Part shown: positions 10,964 to 20,322 of the stretch, in pieces
How the letters are laid out: each line of letters begins with the position of its first letter
Numbering within the stretch: position 1 is the stretch's first letter
DNA from: Desulfobacteraceae bacterium CG2_30_51_40
GTDB lineage: Bacteria; Desulfobacterota; DSM-4660; Desulfatiglandales; Desulfatiglandaceae
NCBI GenBank assembly: GCA_001874005.1
Contig: MNYJ01000138.1
Location: 1 to 64,000 of the forward strand
DNA length: 64,000 nt
Reading direction: 5' to 3'
The notes under the pieces: generated by a model
Database searches by the model: none
What the model saw: the letters and a program-made list of their open reading frames with translations, nothing else
Told to the model about the DNA's origin: nothing
Position numbers and translations under genes: made by a program

Positions 10964-11455
10964 TTTAATATAGGTGATTTGGCTGTATATCCGGCCCACG
11001 GTGTTGGTGTTATAGAGAGAATAGAAAGACAGGAAATCTCGGGCTGCAAGCAGGATTTCTATATCATGAGAATCCTCGATAACGGAATGATCATAATGAT
11101 TCCCACAGGCAACGCGGATCATGTGGGATTAAGGGACATAATAGACCAAGGCGAGGTTAACAAGGTATATTCCATTCTAAGGAAAAGGGATATACCTTCA
11201 GACAATCAGACATGGAACCGGCGATACAGAGAGTATATGGACAAGATAAAGACCGGCTCGCCTTATGAAGTGGCGGAGGTCTATCGTGATCTATGGATGC
11301 TCAAGAGTGAAAAAGAGCTGTCATTCGGCGAAAGAAAGATGCTGGATACTGCCCGCAGCCTTCTCCTGAGGGAGCTTTCTCTTGCCAGGAATTGTCAGCA
11401 GGAGGAAGTAGCAAGGGATCTTGATGTCATCCTAGATAACGGCAAGGCCGCCTGA
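10964..11455 (+). CDS. CarD-family transcriptional regulator
   Basis: [23 protein letters not shown]-terminal RID-like domain; start placed at MFNIGD within ORF 10934..11455. Confidence 0.88.
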   Translation, partial: FNIGDLAVYPAHGVGVIERIERQEISGCKQDFYIMRILDNGMIIMIPTGNADHVGLRDIIDQGEVNKVYSILRKRDIPSDNQTWNRRYREYMDKIKTGSPYEVAEVYRDLWMLKSEKELSFGERKMLDTARSLLLRELSLARNCQQEEVARDLDVILDNGKAA

Positions 11456-11460
11456 ACGAA

Positions 11461-12447
11461 GTGTCACCGAAGGAGAACCGTTTTTGCTGGACTGCCGGTC
11501 CGGAGGATTTCGAAATAAGGCTAGACCGGTTCCTGGCCTCGAAGCCGATAGGGATATCAAGGGCCAGGATACAGGACCTCATCAGGGAGGGTAAAGTTCT
11601 GGTGGGGGACGCAGCGGTCAAGGCGAGTCGCAGACTGCGGCCGGGAGATATTATAAGCATAGAAATACCTCCGAGTTCAGCATGGAAGATCGAACCTGAG
11701 CCGGTTCCTTTTGAAGTCCTTTACGAGGACGGATTTCTCATTGTCATAAACAAACCTGCCGGGATTGTGGTTCATCCAGGGGCGGGGCACTGGAAGGGTA
11801 CCCTTGTGCAGGGAGTTATGGATCATTGCAAGGGTCTTTCCGGCATTGGCGGAGTGGAGCGCCCGGGAGTCGTTCACAGGCTTGATAAGGATACCTCAGG
11901 GGTGATGATCATGGCCAAGGACGACAAAACCCATCTTGCCCTGTCAGCGCAATTCAAAGCAGGCCAGGTCAGGAAGAACTATCTTGCCGTTGTACATGGA
12001 AAGATGCCCTCAGACGCAGGGACTATAAACCTGCCTATCGGCAGAAACCCTTTAAGACGCAAAGAGATGACCGTAGTTGGTGAAGGGGGAAGAAATGCCG
12101 TTACCCTCTGGAGGCGAGTAAGGGATTTCTTGTGCGGGTTCTCGCTTCTTTCAGTCAGGCTCAAGACAGGAAGGACTCACCAGATAAGGGTTCATCTTGG
12201 CCATCAGGGTCATCCTATTGTAGGAGATGCTGTTTACGGCTACAGGCGATCGCAGGAGGCGTCTCTTGACGGCTGGAGAAAAGGGCTCCTTCCAAGGGTC
12301 TCGAGACAGATGCTTCACTCGCATATCCTTTGTATAAGGCACCCGGAGGAAGAGCGGGACATGGAGTTTGTGGCCCCGGTGCCTGAGGATATGAAGGCCT
12401 TTCTGACTGCACTCGAGGATCTGGAGATATCCCGAAAAAAACTGTGA
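11461..12447 (+). CDS. rluD: RluA-family 23S rRNA pseudouridine synthase with S4 domain
   Basis: S4 domain at N-terminus; GVVHRLDKDTSGVMIMAK catalytic motif. Confidence 0.9.
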   Translation: MSPKENRFCWTAGPEDFEIRLDRFLASKPIGISRARIQDLIREGKVLVGDAAVKASRRLRPGDIISIEIPPSSAWKIEPEPVPFEVLYEDGFLIVINKPAGIVVHPGAGHWKGTLVQGVMDHCKGLSGIGGVERPGVVHRLDKDTSGVMIMAKDDKTHLALSAQFKAGQVRKNYLAVVHGKMPSDAGTINLPIGRNPLRRKEMTVVGEGGRNAVTLWRRVRDFLCGFSLLSVRLKTGRTHQIRVHLGHQGHPIVGDAVYGYRRSQEASLDGWRKGLLPRVSRQMLHSHILCIRHPEEERDMEFVAPVPEDMKAFLTALEDLEISRKKL

Positions 12448-12545
12448 AATTAATTGACTGAAAAGAGAAGATTGCTATTATACACTTTATGGATGGATTC
12501 TTCCCTCTAAAGGACCTGATCAGAACTATACACTCCCGGATTAGT

Positions 12546-12691
12546 TAGTGTCCATCCGGAAATGAGATAGTTTCGTCGAGTGCAAGGCGGGCGATAATTT
12601 TAACCACAGTAATACATTGACGTATTTCGAGGATTAAAATTGGAGCCCAACGCCCAAATCGGTGAAAATAGCCATTTCCGGACGGACACTA
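12546..12691. repeat. 146-bp palindromic MITE-like element, copy 1
   Basis: TAGTGTCCATCCGGAAATG...CATTTCCGGACGGACACTA; same length and sequence pattern at 29830..29975 and (inverted) 44122..44267. Confidence 0.85.
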
Positions 12692-13034
12692 GTTAACAGC
12701 GCGTTTAAAAACCCGCTGTTCACAAATTTAAGTAAAAATGCCCGGATGCAAGGCCTGCGCACAGGGGACCCGACCGAAGGGTGGGGCGTCAGAGCGTGAA
12801 CGGGGACAAATCACTTGAGGAAGCCGTACTCAGAAGTACGCCGCAGTAACGATATATGAGCAAAACATAGCTGATGGCCGTCTCTCAGCAGCCTGTTAAG
12901 TCAGTCCAAGGAGCCGCAAAGTTTAATACTCATAAGTCAGCAAAATCATAGCAGTGCCTCCTGAATATTTTGGCCTGCCTGCGCGCAATGAAATTGTATT
13001 TTAGTTCCATATTAAAAAGTTGGAGAATAGTCGT

Positions 13035-14282
13035 ATGAATCTTGAAGAACTAAAGAAGATGAAAATCAGTGAACTGAACTCCCTTGCCAAGGGGCTCAGC
13101 ATCGAGGGTGCCTCCGGCATGCCCAGGCAGAATCTCATCTTCTCATTACTCCAGGCCCATTCAGAGCAAAACGGGCTCATATACGGAACGGGAGTCCTTG
13201 AGATACTTCCCGACGGGTTCGGTTTTTTGAGGGCCCCGGACGCAAACTATCTTCCAGGTCCCGATGATATTTATGTGTCGCCTTCCCAGATAAGGAGATT
13301 TCTTCTCCGAACCGGCGATACCATTTCCGGACAGATAAGACCTCCTAAAGACTCTGAGAGATATTTCGCGCTCCTGAAGGTGGAAAAGATAAATTTTGAA
13401 GATCCTGAGGCTGCAAAGGACAAGATACTTTTCGACAATCTTACTCCCCTTTATCCAAACGAGAGAATAAATCTGGAGACCACGCCCGGCAATATGTCCG
13501 CCAGGATCATGGATCTTATGACTCCCATAGGCAAGGGGCAGAGGGGTCTGATAGTGGCGCCTCCGAGGACCGGCAAGACGATGCTTCTCCAAAATATTGC
13601 AAACAGCGTCACGGCAAACGATAAGTCTATCCATAAGATAGTGCTCCTTATTGATGAAAGGCCTGAGGAAGTGACCGACATGCAAAGATCAGTGGATGCT
13701 GAGGTCATAAGCTCCACCTTTGATGAACCTCCACACAGGCATGTCCAGGTTGCCGAGATGGTGATAGAGAAGTCCAAGAGGCTGGTAGAGCATAAGAGGG
13801 ATGTGCTCATACTCCTTGACAGCATCACACGACTTGCAAGGGCCTATAACGCAGTGGTGCCTCCGAGCGGAAAAATACTCTCGGGCGGACTTGACTCCAA
13901 TGCCCTTCATAAGCCGAAGAGGTTTTTCGGAGCTGCAAGGAACATAGAGGAGGGAGGAAGCCTTACGATCATTGCCACTGCCCTCATTGATACCGGCAGC
14001 CGCATGGATGAGGTTATCTTTGAGGAGTTCAAGGGTACCGGCAATATGGAAATACACCTCGACAGGCGTCTGAGCGATAGAAGGGTATTCCCATCCATAG
14101 ACATAAATCGCTCAGGTACGAGGAAGGAGGAATTGCTCCTGGAACAGATGGATCTTAACCGTATCTGGGTACTCAGAAAACTCCTGGCCCCCCTGACACC
14201 GATTGACACGATGGAATTTCTTCTTGATAAGATGAAAGGAACGAAAGATAATAAACATTTTCTGGCTTCTATGAGCGAATAG
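13035..14282 (+). CDS. rho: Transcription termination factor Rho
   Basis: [49 protein letters not shown]. Confidence 0.97.
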   Translation: MNLEELKKMKISELNSLAKGLSIEGASGMPRQNLIFSLLQAHSEQNGLIYGTGVLEILPDGFGFLRAPDANYLPGPDDIYVSPSQIRRFLLRTGDTISGQIRPPKDSERYFALLKVEKINFEDPEAAKDKILFDNLTPLYPNERINLETTPGNMSARIMDLMTPIGKGQRGLIVAPPRTGKTMLLQNIANSVTANDKSIHKIVLLIDERPEEVTDMQRSVDAEVISSTFDEPPHRHVQVAEMVIEKSKRLVEHKRDVLILLDSITRLARAYNAVVPPSGKILSGGLDSNALHKPKRFFGAARNIEEGGSLTIIATALIDTGSRMDEVIFEEFKGTGNMEIHLDRRLSDRRVFPSIDINRSGTRKEELLLEQMDLNRIWVLRKLLAPLTPIDTMEFLLDKMKGTKDNKHFLASMSE

Positions 14283-14310
14283 CCTTAGATATTATGGAGG
14301 ATCACAGTAT

Positions 14311-14523
14311 ATGAAAGAGGGAATTCACCCAGTTCGTTACAAGACAATGGTTAAATGCGCCTGCGGAAATGAATTCGAGACAAGCTCTACGATGAAGGAT
14401 ATCAATGTGGAAATATGCTCTGCATGCCATCCGTTTTTCACCGGGAAGCAGAAGCTTGTTGACTCGGCGGGCAGAGTGGAGCGCTTCAGAAGAAAATACG
14501 CAAAGTTTGAAGAAGCAAAGTAA
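14311..14523 (+). CDS. rpmE: 50S ribosomal protein L31 (Cys-containing type)
   Basis: [33 protein letters not shown]. Confidence 0.95.
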   Translation: MKEGIHPVRYKTMVKCACGNEFETSSTMKDINVEICSACHPFFTGKQKLVDSAGRVERFRRKYAKFEEAK

Positions 14524-14553
14524 TAGCCTCTCCTGTTTTTGTGTATCGTTTGC

Positions 14554-14587
14554 GATCCCCCCACGGTTGACGGTGCGGGGGTTTTGT
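14554..14587 (+). terminator. Probable rho-independent terminator after rpmE
   Basis: CCCCCCACGGTTGACGGTGCGGGGG followed by TTTTG; stem has a bulge. Confidence 0.65.
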
Positions 14588-14796
14588 ATTTATCGACAGT
14601 ATCACAGTGGCCCGGCCATCTGAAATTCCGTCGTTGATTTTTTACCGGAAAAGACTTGGTTCCGGTTTCTGCCGATCTCGGCGGGCCGGTCAAAAAACGT
14701 CAATATATTTCATTTTGCTCATAATCGGAGGCAAGGCTCGGTTAATGGTTATGCCGCGTTGATACCGGCACGAATCCTGAGACTGAGACAGTAAAG

Positions 14797-15861
14797 ATGT
14801 TTGAAAGGGTTGAGCAAATAGAGCGCCGTTACAGGGAGCTTGAGGGACTGCTGGGGGATCCCGGTGTCATTTCCAACCAGAAGGCCTACCATGCCTACGC
14901 TAAGGAGCACAGCTCCCTGGAGCCCGTTGTAAGCGCATACTCTCAATACAGGTCTGTGAAGGAAGAGATCGAGAGCAACAAGTTCCTGCTTGATGATCCT
15001 GACCATGAGATGCGTGAACTCGCAAAGGAGGAGATGGTAAGGCTGGAGGCGAGGTTTTCCGCGCTTGAAAAGGACTTGATGTTACTGCTTCTTCCAAAGG
15101 ACCCTAATGACGAGAAGAATATCATAGTTGAGATCAGGGCAGGAACCGGCGGTGACGAAGCCGCCCTTTTTGCGGCGGATCTCTTCAGGATGTATCTTCG
15201 ATATGCGGAAAAGAAGCACTGGAGGACGGATATTCTGAGCCGACACGAAACGGGGATAGGAGGGGTCAAGGAGATCATCTTCCTGGTTGAGGGAAACGGG
15301 GCCTACAGCAGGCTCAAATATGAAAGCGGTGTTCACCGTGTTCAGAGGGTTCCTGAAACAGAGGCCCAGGGCAGGATTCATACCTCTACAGTGACTGTGG
15401 CAGTGCTTCCCGAGGCCGAAGAGGTTGACGTTGAGATAAATCATGCGGATCTTAGAATAGATGTTTACCGATCACAGGGATGCGGTGGCCAGCACGTCAA
15501 TACTACGGATTCGGCAGTGAGAATAACCCACATCCCGAGCGGGATGGTGGTCACATGCCAGGATGAGAAATCCCAGCACAAGAACAAGGCTAAGGCCATG
15601 AAGGTCTTGAGATCGCGACTCCTTGAAAAGGAGACGCAGGAACAGGAGGATCGAATATCTCAGGACAGAAAAAGCATGGTTGGGACCGGGGATAGAAGCG
15701 AGAGGATCAGGACATATAATTTCCCTCAATCCAGGGTGACAGATCACAGAATTGGGCTTACCCTTTATAAATTGGAATTCATTCTCACCGGCGAACTGGA
15801 TCAGATTATTGATCCCATCATAACCTATTTCAGGAGTGAGGCCCTCAAAAAGGGCGTCTAA
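14797..15861 (+). CDS. prfA: Peptide chain release factor 1
   Basis: [26 protein letters not shown] (GGQ motif); RF1-like length. Confidence 0.95.
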   Translation: MFERVEQIERRYRELEGLLGDPGVISNQKAYHAYAKEHSSLEPVVSAYSQYRSVKEEIESNKFLLDDPDHEMRELAKEEMVRLEARFSALEKDLMLLLLPKDPNDEKNIIVEIRAGTGGDEAALFAADLFRMYLRYAEKKHWRTDILSRHETGIGGVKEIIFLVEGNGAYSRLKYESGVHRVQRVPETEAQGRIHTSTVTVAVLPEAEEVDVEINHADLRIDVYRSQGCGGQHVNTTDSAVRITHIPSGMVVTCQDEKSQHKNKAKAMKVLRSRLLEKETQEQEDRISQDRKSMVGTGDRSERIRTYNFPQSRVTDHRIGLTLYKLEFILTGELDQIIDPIITYFRSEALKKGV

Positions 15862-15872
15862 AAATTACTCTC

Positions 15873-16784
15873 ATGCCCTTCTGGAGTATCGGAGAACTCT
15901 TAAAGGCAAGCTCGGACTATCTTAAGAGGAAAAAAATAGACAGCCCCCGACTTACTGCAGAGGTGCTTCTTTCCCATCAACTGGCAAGCGACAGGGTCTC
16001 CCTGTACCTCCACTTTGACAGCCCGATAAATCAAGGCGATCTAAACGGTTACCGGACTCTAATATCCAGAAGGGCAACTGGTGAGCCCCTTCACTATATT
16101 ACAGGGGTCAGGGAGTTCTGGTCCATGGAATTTCTGGTTGATCCGCGGGTTCTGATCCCAAGACCTGAAACTGAACTTCTGGTGGAGTGCGCCTTGAAGA
16201 CGGCAAAAGATATTGACAGGCAAGAGGAAATTTTGATTCTCGAACTGGGCACTGGTTCGGGTGCGGTGGCTGTTTCAATCGCAAAAGAAATTCCTGACTG
16301 TCGGATTTGGGCCACTGACATCTCAACGGATGCCCTTGGCGTTGCAAAGGAAAACGCCGTGAGGCACGGAGTTGAAAACAGGATTGTACTTATATCCGGA
16401 GATCTATTTGGAGCGTTGGTGGGCCGCAGCTCACCCCTATTCGATATAATCCTGTCCAATCCTCCATACGTTGCGGAGGAGGAATGGGATTCCCTTCCCA
16501 GGGAGGTGAAAGAACATGAGCCAAGGCCGGCCCTGGATGGCGGTGAAAAGGGAATGAAATTCCTTGCCCCCATAGTTAGGGGCGCCCACGAATTTCTTCG
16601 GCCTGGAGGAAGGCTTTTTCTGGAGATGTCCCCTCATCAGACAGAAGAGATTGTTTCTTTGTTGGAATCTTCCGGCATCTATGACGATATAGGCAGAATA
16701 ATGGATTACTCTGGAAGATACAGGTTGGTGACCGCCCGGAAAAGAAAAGCGGATGCGAAGACCCCGAAATCTAAGGGCCTTTAA
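15873..16784 (+). CDS. prmC: Release factor glutamine methyltransferase
   Basis: LSNPPYVAEEEW (NPPY motif); LELGTGSGAVAVSIAKE; directly downstream of prfA. Confidence 0.93.
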   Translation: MPFWSIGELLKASSDYLKRKKIDSPRLTAEVLLSHQLASDRVSLYLHFDSPINQGDLNGYRTLISRRATGEPLHYITGVREFWSMEFLVDPRVLIPRPETELLVECALKTAKDIDRQEEILILELGTGSGAVAVSIAKEIPDCRIWATDISTDALGVAKENAVRHGVENRIVLISGDLFGALVGRSSPLFDIILSNPPYVAEEEWDSLPREVKEHEPRPALDGGEKGMKFLAPIVRGAHEFLRPGGRLFLEMSPHQTEEIVSLLESSGIYDDIGRIMDYSGRYRLVTARKRKADAKTPKSKGL

Positions 16785-17040
16785 CAGGCCATTATAATAC
16801 GCCCATCCACTGAGGTTGGATAATCCATAGTCTCTGCAGCCTATTTTCAGTATTGGTATCAGGGGTCACTGTCGCTATCGGGCACAGATGTGAAGGCATA
16901 TCGCTAATACACGATACTGATATCGGAAGCTACCAAGACCCCGAAGTTTTTTGGTTCATCCGGTTTGTGCGTACTTGTAGGTTCCAAAGGCTGGAAATGA
17001 GGATAATGAATGATCCTGTAGCGTTTTCAGGCCGATTCCT

Positions 17041-17071
17041 TCATTCCGGCATGCCCTTAGCCGGAATCCAG
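17041..17071. repeat. REP-like palindrome bracketing the GIY-YIG gene (5' side)
   Basis: TCATTCCGGCATGCCCTTAGCCGGAATCCAG. Confidence 0.8.
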
Positions 17072-17088
17072 TAGAATGGGCGCGGATA

Positions 17089-17379
17089 GTGGATAAGCAG
17101 CCTGCCGTATACATCTTGGCGAGCAAGAGAAATGGCACCCTCTACGTAGGTGTCACCTCAGATATTCGAAAGAGGGTCTGGGAACATAAGAATGATCTGG
17201 TTGAAGGCTTTACGAAAAGATACATGTCCACCCTCTTGGTCTGGTACGAGGTGCATGAGACAATGGATTCTGCAATCCTTAGGTAGAAGAGAATAAAAGA
17301 ATGGAGGCGAGTGTGGAACCTGCGAATGATTGAAAGGGATAACCCTACTTGGAAGGACTTGTATGATAGCATCGTCTGA
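17089..17379 (+). pseudogene. GIY-YIG nuclease family gene with an in-frame TAG
   Basis: VYILASKRNGTLYVGVTSDIRKRVWEHKN...; frame continues past the TAG at 17284..17286 as KRIKEWRRVWNLRMIERDNPTWKDLYDSIV*, the usual family C-terminus. Confidence 0.85.
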
Positions 17380-17467
17380 CTGGATTCCGGCATTCGCCGG
17401 AATGACGAACAACTGGATTCCGGCTCCCGGATCGCGGTCCGGGACAGGCTTCGCCGGAATGACGAAC
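17380..17467. repeat. Two tandem REP-like palindromes (3' side of GIY-YIG)
   Basis: CTGGATTCCGGCATTCGCCGGAATGACGAACAA then CTGGATTCCGGCTCCCGGATCGCGGTCCGGGACAGGCTTCGCCGGAATGACGAA. Confidence 0.85.
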
Positions 17468-17635
17468 AAAGGGAAGAGTCATCTGAAAGACTGAAAGTAC
17501 GCAAAAACCGGATGACCCGGATGTTTATTACCGGATCGGCCTTTCGGCTATGAACGTGGAATTATTTAACGAGTTCTTCCGGGGCCGTGGCCGGCTCCGG
17601 AAGAACCATAACTCTTTGGGCAGGATTAATGACGT

Positions 17636-18089
17636 CTAGTTCCAGCAGGGCCTGTTTCCAGCGGGACCCCTCCCTGAACCGCCGAAAAACCTTCCCTGGT
17701 TCGGGGCGATCTCCTTGCTGCTCAACCTGAATGAAAGCCTCTTTTGCTCCATCTCGGCCCTCAGGGCGCTCAGCTCGTTCTGGAGGGCGCTAGCCTTCGC
17801 CGGATCAGGATTTTCTGATCCTAAGAGGGCGTCTAACTCTCTAGTCTTGCTCCAGATGCTGTTTCTCAATGCATAGGTGTCGTTTTCAAACTTCTGCTCA
17901 AGGCTATCCAGCTTTACTTCCTGGTCAGGGCTTAGCTCGACTCCATAACCTCCCCCGTTTCTCCAGCAAGAACCTGGGCCGCCGCCATTGCCGCCAAACC
18001 ATCCTCTACCGGGCCCCCAAGCCATCACAGGGACCGCAACTGCCGCTACCAATAAGACAATTACCACTACGCTTCCTATCTTCTTCATC
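17636..18089 (-). CDS. Periplasmic Spy/CpxP/ZraP-like metal or envelope-stress protein
   Basis: MKKIGSVVVIVLLVAAVAVPVMA signal peptide; LTXXQ-like region LSPDQEVKLDSLEQKFENDTYALRNSIWSKTRELDALL; start at 18089 with GGAGGTGG RBS. Confidence 0.8.
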
Positions 18090-18206
18090 TTACCACCTCC
18101 GTTATTAGTTTCATTTTTGCCGCTAGAGTCCAATCATTTAAACCTGAGTTATTTCCGGCAATGAATCAAGGTCACTCATGAACGGCTCCCTTTGGTTCTA
18201 TAGCTA

Positions 18207-18222
18207 AGCAATTGGTGTGCCG
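18207..18222 (-). promoter_or_regulatory. Predicted sigma-54 promoter for the zraP-like gene
   Basis: Minus-strand CGGCACACCAATTGCT: GG-N10-GC spacing, close match to TGGCACG-N4-TTGCW. Confidence 0.7.
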
Positions 18223-18314
18223 AAATTCATATAGATTATAACATATTGTAATAATATCATAATTGGCATTACATGTAAGTGTAAAGAATTTCATCTCGCT
18301 TCGGAAGCTCATGT

Positions 18315-18375
18315 TGGATAAAAAGTATCCACTTTTAGGACGCCCTGTGGTGTATACATGGATAATAAGTATCCA
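18315..18375. promoter_or_regulatory. Pair of dyads TGGATA-N5-TATCCA, candidate enhancer sites
   Basis: TGGATAAAAAGTATCCA (18315..18331) and TGGATAATAAGTATCCA (18359..18375), 44 bp apart. Confidence 0.55.
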
Positions 18376-18570
18376 GGCTCGTCGAAATCCTATAGTATGG
18401 TAAAAGGTTAGGGCCTCTTATGAACAGGGTAAACGGCCTTGAGGTATCCTTTTTGCTTGAGACTTTGTAACTACTCAGGTCCAAAGTTCAAGGGTTCACG
18501 GTTCATCTCTCGTTGTGCCCCACCCGGGCATGACCGATAGTTCCAGGATGAAGAAAGAGGAGAGTGGCTT

Positions 18571-20322
18571 TTGAGAGAAGAAAGAAAATTTCCTTCGTGG
18601 GTGGCCATTCCGCCCTGGCTGGTGGTTGGTGCACTTCTGATCTTGGTTCCCATACTGGGTTTCCTGACCCTGGATACCATAAACCGTCAGAGGACTAATA
18701 CCATCAAGCTCATGGAGGAGAAGGGAGAAGCCCTTGTTAGATCACTTGAGGCGGGGGCCAGGACAGGAATGATGGGCATGTGGGGGGGAGCATATCAGGT
18801 TCAGAGGCTTATTACTGAGACAGCGCGGCTTCCTGATATAGTTCATATAATTGTAGTAGATGAAAAGGGGATTGTCACAGCGCACAGCGATCCATCCATG
18901 ATAGGAAAGAGGTATGGAGGGGATCTGGACGCGGCAAGGATAACAAAATCTGCTGTGATTGAGTGGAGGGAGGTCCCTGGCGGGGCTGAAGGAACTATCT
19001 TTGAGGTCTTCAGGAGGTTTGCGCCCTCCGCCTCCGGCTATGGCCGGATGATGGGTAGAGACCCTCAGCAAGGCTGGCAGAGTTCGTGGATGGAGAGAAA
19101 TGGAAATCTACCAAGCGCCATATTCGTAGGCCTTGACATGGGGCCGCTGCTTGAAGGCGAGAAGGAAGATAGGGCTCATACGGTGGTAATGGGCGCCGGG
19201 CTTCTCCTGCTCGGACTGGCGGGGATGGTATCGGTGTTTCTGGCCCAGGCCTACAAGGGTGCTCGAAGCTCACTGGCCAGAGTGGAGACGCTTTCAAACG
19301 CGATAGTATCAAATATGCCCATAGGCCTTGTGGCAGTGGACAAGAATTCAAGGATCGCGCTCATAAACGATACGGCGGCAGCCATACTTGCGATAAATCA
19401 GAGGGATGTGATCGGTACCTCATTAAAGGAGTCCCTCCCGCGGGTATTTTTTGAGAGCCTTTCCGCTCTGGCTCATGAAAAAACATTTGAAAAAGAAGAG
19501 TTGTGTGAACTTAAGGACGGTAGATCAATCCCCCTTGATGTTATAGCTGCCGTCCTTGCCGGAAGCGATGATGAGTCCCAGGGCCTTTTGTTTTTGTTCA
19601 AGGACATGAGCGAAATGCATCGTCTTAAAGATGAGGTTGAAAGAAACAAACGCCTCGCATCAATAGGCATGCTTGCGGCCGGGGTTGCACACGAAATAAG
19701 AAATCCCTTAAGTTCGATAAAGGGCTTTGCTACCTACTTTAAGGAAAGATACGGGGATTCGGCGGAGGATAAGGAGATCTCCGAGGTCATGATAGAGGAG
19801 GTGGAAAGACTGAACCGCGTTGTCGGACAGCTACTCGAGTTTGCAAGGCCAATGGAGATAAGAAGAACCGTAGCAGGCATCTCAGCTCTGATTAATCATA
19901 CGGTCAGGCTGGTTGAGCAGGACGCGGCCCAGAGAGGCGTCGAGATAAGGACAAGGCTGCCCGCGGAAGAAATCTTTCTTGAACTCGATGAGGACAAAAT
20001 GAAGCAGGTGCTTATCAATATTCTCATCAACGCGTTGGATGCGACGGATAAAGGCGATGTAATCACGGTAGAGGTCGCAAGGAGCAGGCCTGGTGAATCC
20101 CTCAGCCTGATGATATCGGATACTGGGAGGGGTATAAAGAAAGACGATCTTCACCATATATTCGATCCATATTTTACGACCAAGCAGTCCGGCACCGGGC
20201 TCGGCCTCGCACTGGTGCATAAGATTGTCAAGGCCCATGGAGGTGATGTGGTCATAAGTTCCACCCCGGAACTCGGAACAGAGGTGAAGATAATTATCCC
20301 GGCAAATATGGGGGGCCTATGA
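18571..20322 (+). CDS. Sensor histidine kinase (ZraS/NtrB type; TTG start)
   Basis: GVAHEIRNPLSSIKGFATYFKERYG H-box; ISDTGRGIKKDDLHHIFDPYFTTKQSGTGLGL; N-terminal TM and PAS-like region. Confidence 0.92.
   Translation: MREERKFPSWVAIPPWLVVGALLILVPILGFLTLDTINRQRTNTIKLMEEKGEALVRSLEAGARTGMMGMWGGAYQVQRLITETARLPDIVHIIVVDEKGIVTAHSDPSMIGKRYGGDLDAARITKSAVIEWREVPGGAEGTIFEVFRRFAPSASGYGRMMGRDPQQGWQSSWMERNGNLPSAIFVGLDMGPLLEGEKEDRAHTVVMGAGLLLLGLAGMVSVFLAQAYKGARSSLARVETLSNAIVSNMPIGLVAVDKNSRIALINDTAAAILAINQRDVIGTSLKESLPRVFFESLSALAHEKTFEKEELCELKDGRSIPLDVIAAVLAGSDDESQGLLFLFKDMSEMHRLKDEVERNKRLASIGMLAAGVAHEIRNPLSSIKGFATYFKERYGDSAEDKEISEVMIEEVERLNRVVGQLLEFARPMEIRRTVAGISALINHTVRLVEQDAAQRGVEIRTRLPAEEIFLELDEDKMKQVLINILINALDATDKGDVITVEVARSRPGESLSLMISDTGRGIKKDDLHHIFDPYFTTKQSGTGLGLALVHKIVKAHGGDVVISSTPELGTEVKIIIPANMGGL

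Noticed and set aside
10346-11122. 258-aa antisense ORF across hppA/carD
   Set aside because: Covers two conserved genes on the other strand and an intergenic hairpin; no RBS or domain.
17284-17286. TAG in the GIY-YIG gene as a pyrrolysine codon
   Set aside because: The position normally holds a Glu-like residue, the family is not pyrrolysine-containing, and no pyl genes are seen; a nonsense mutation is simpler.
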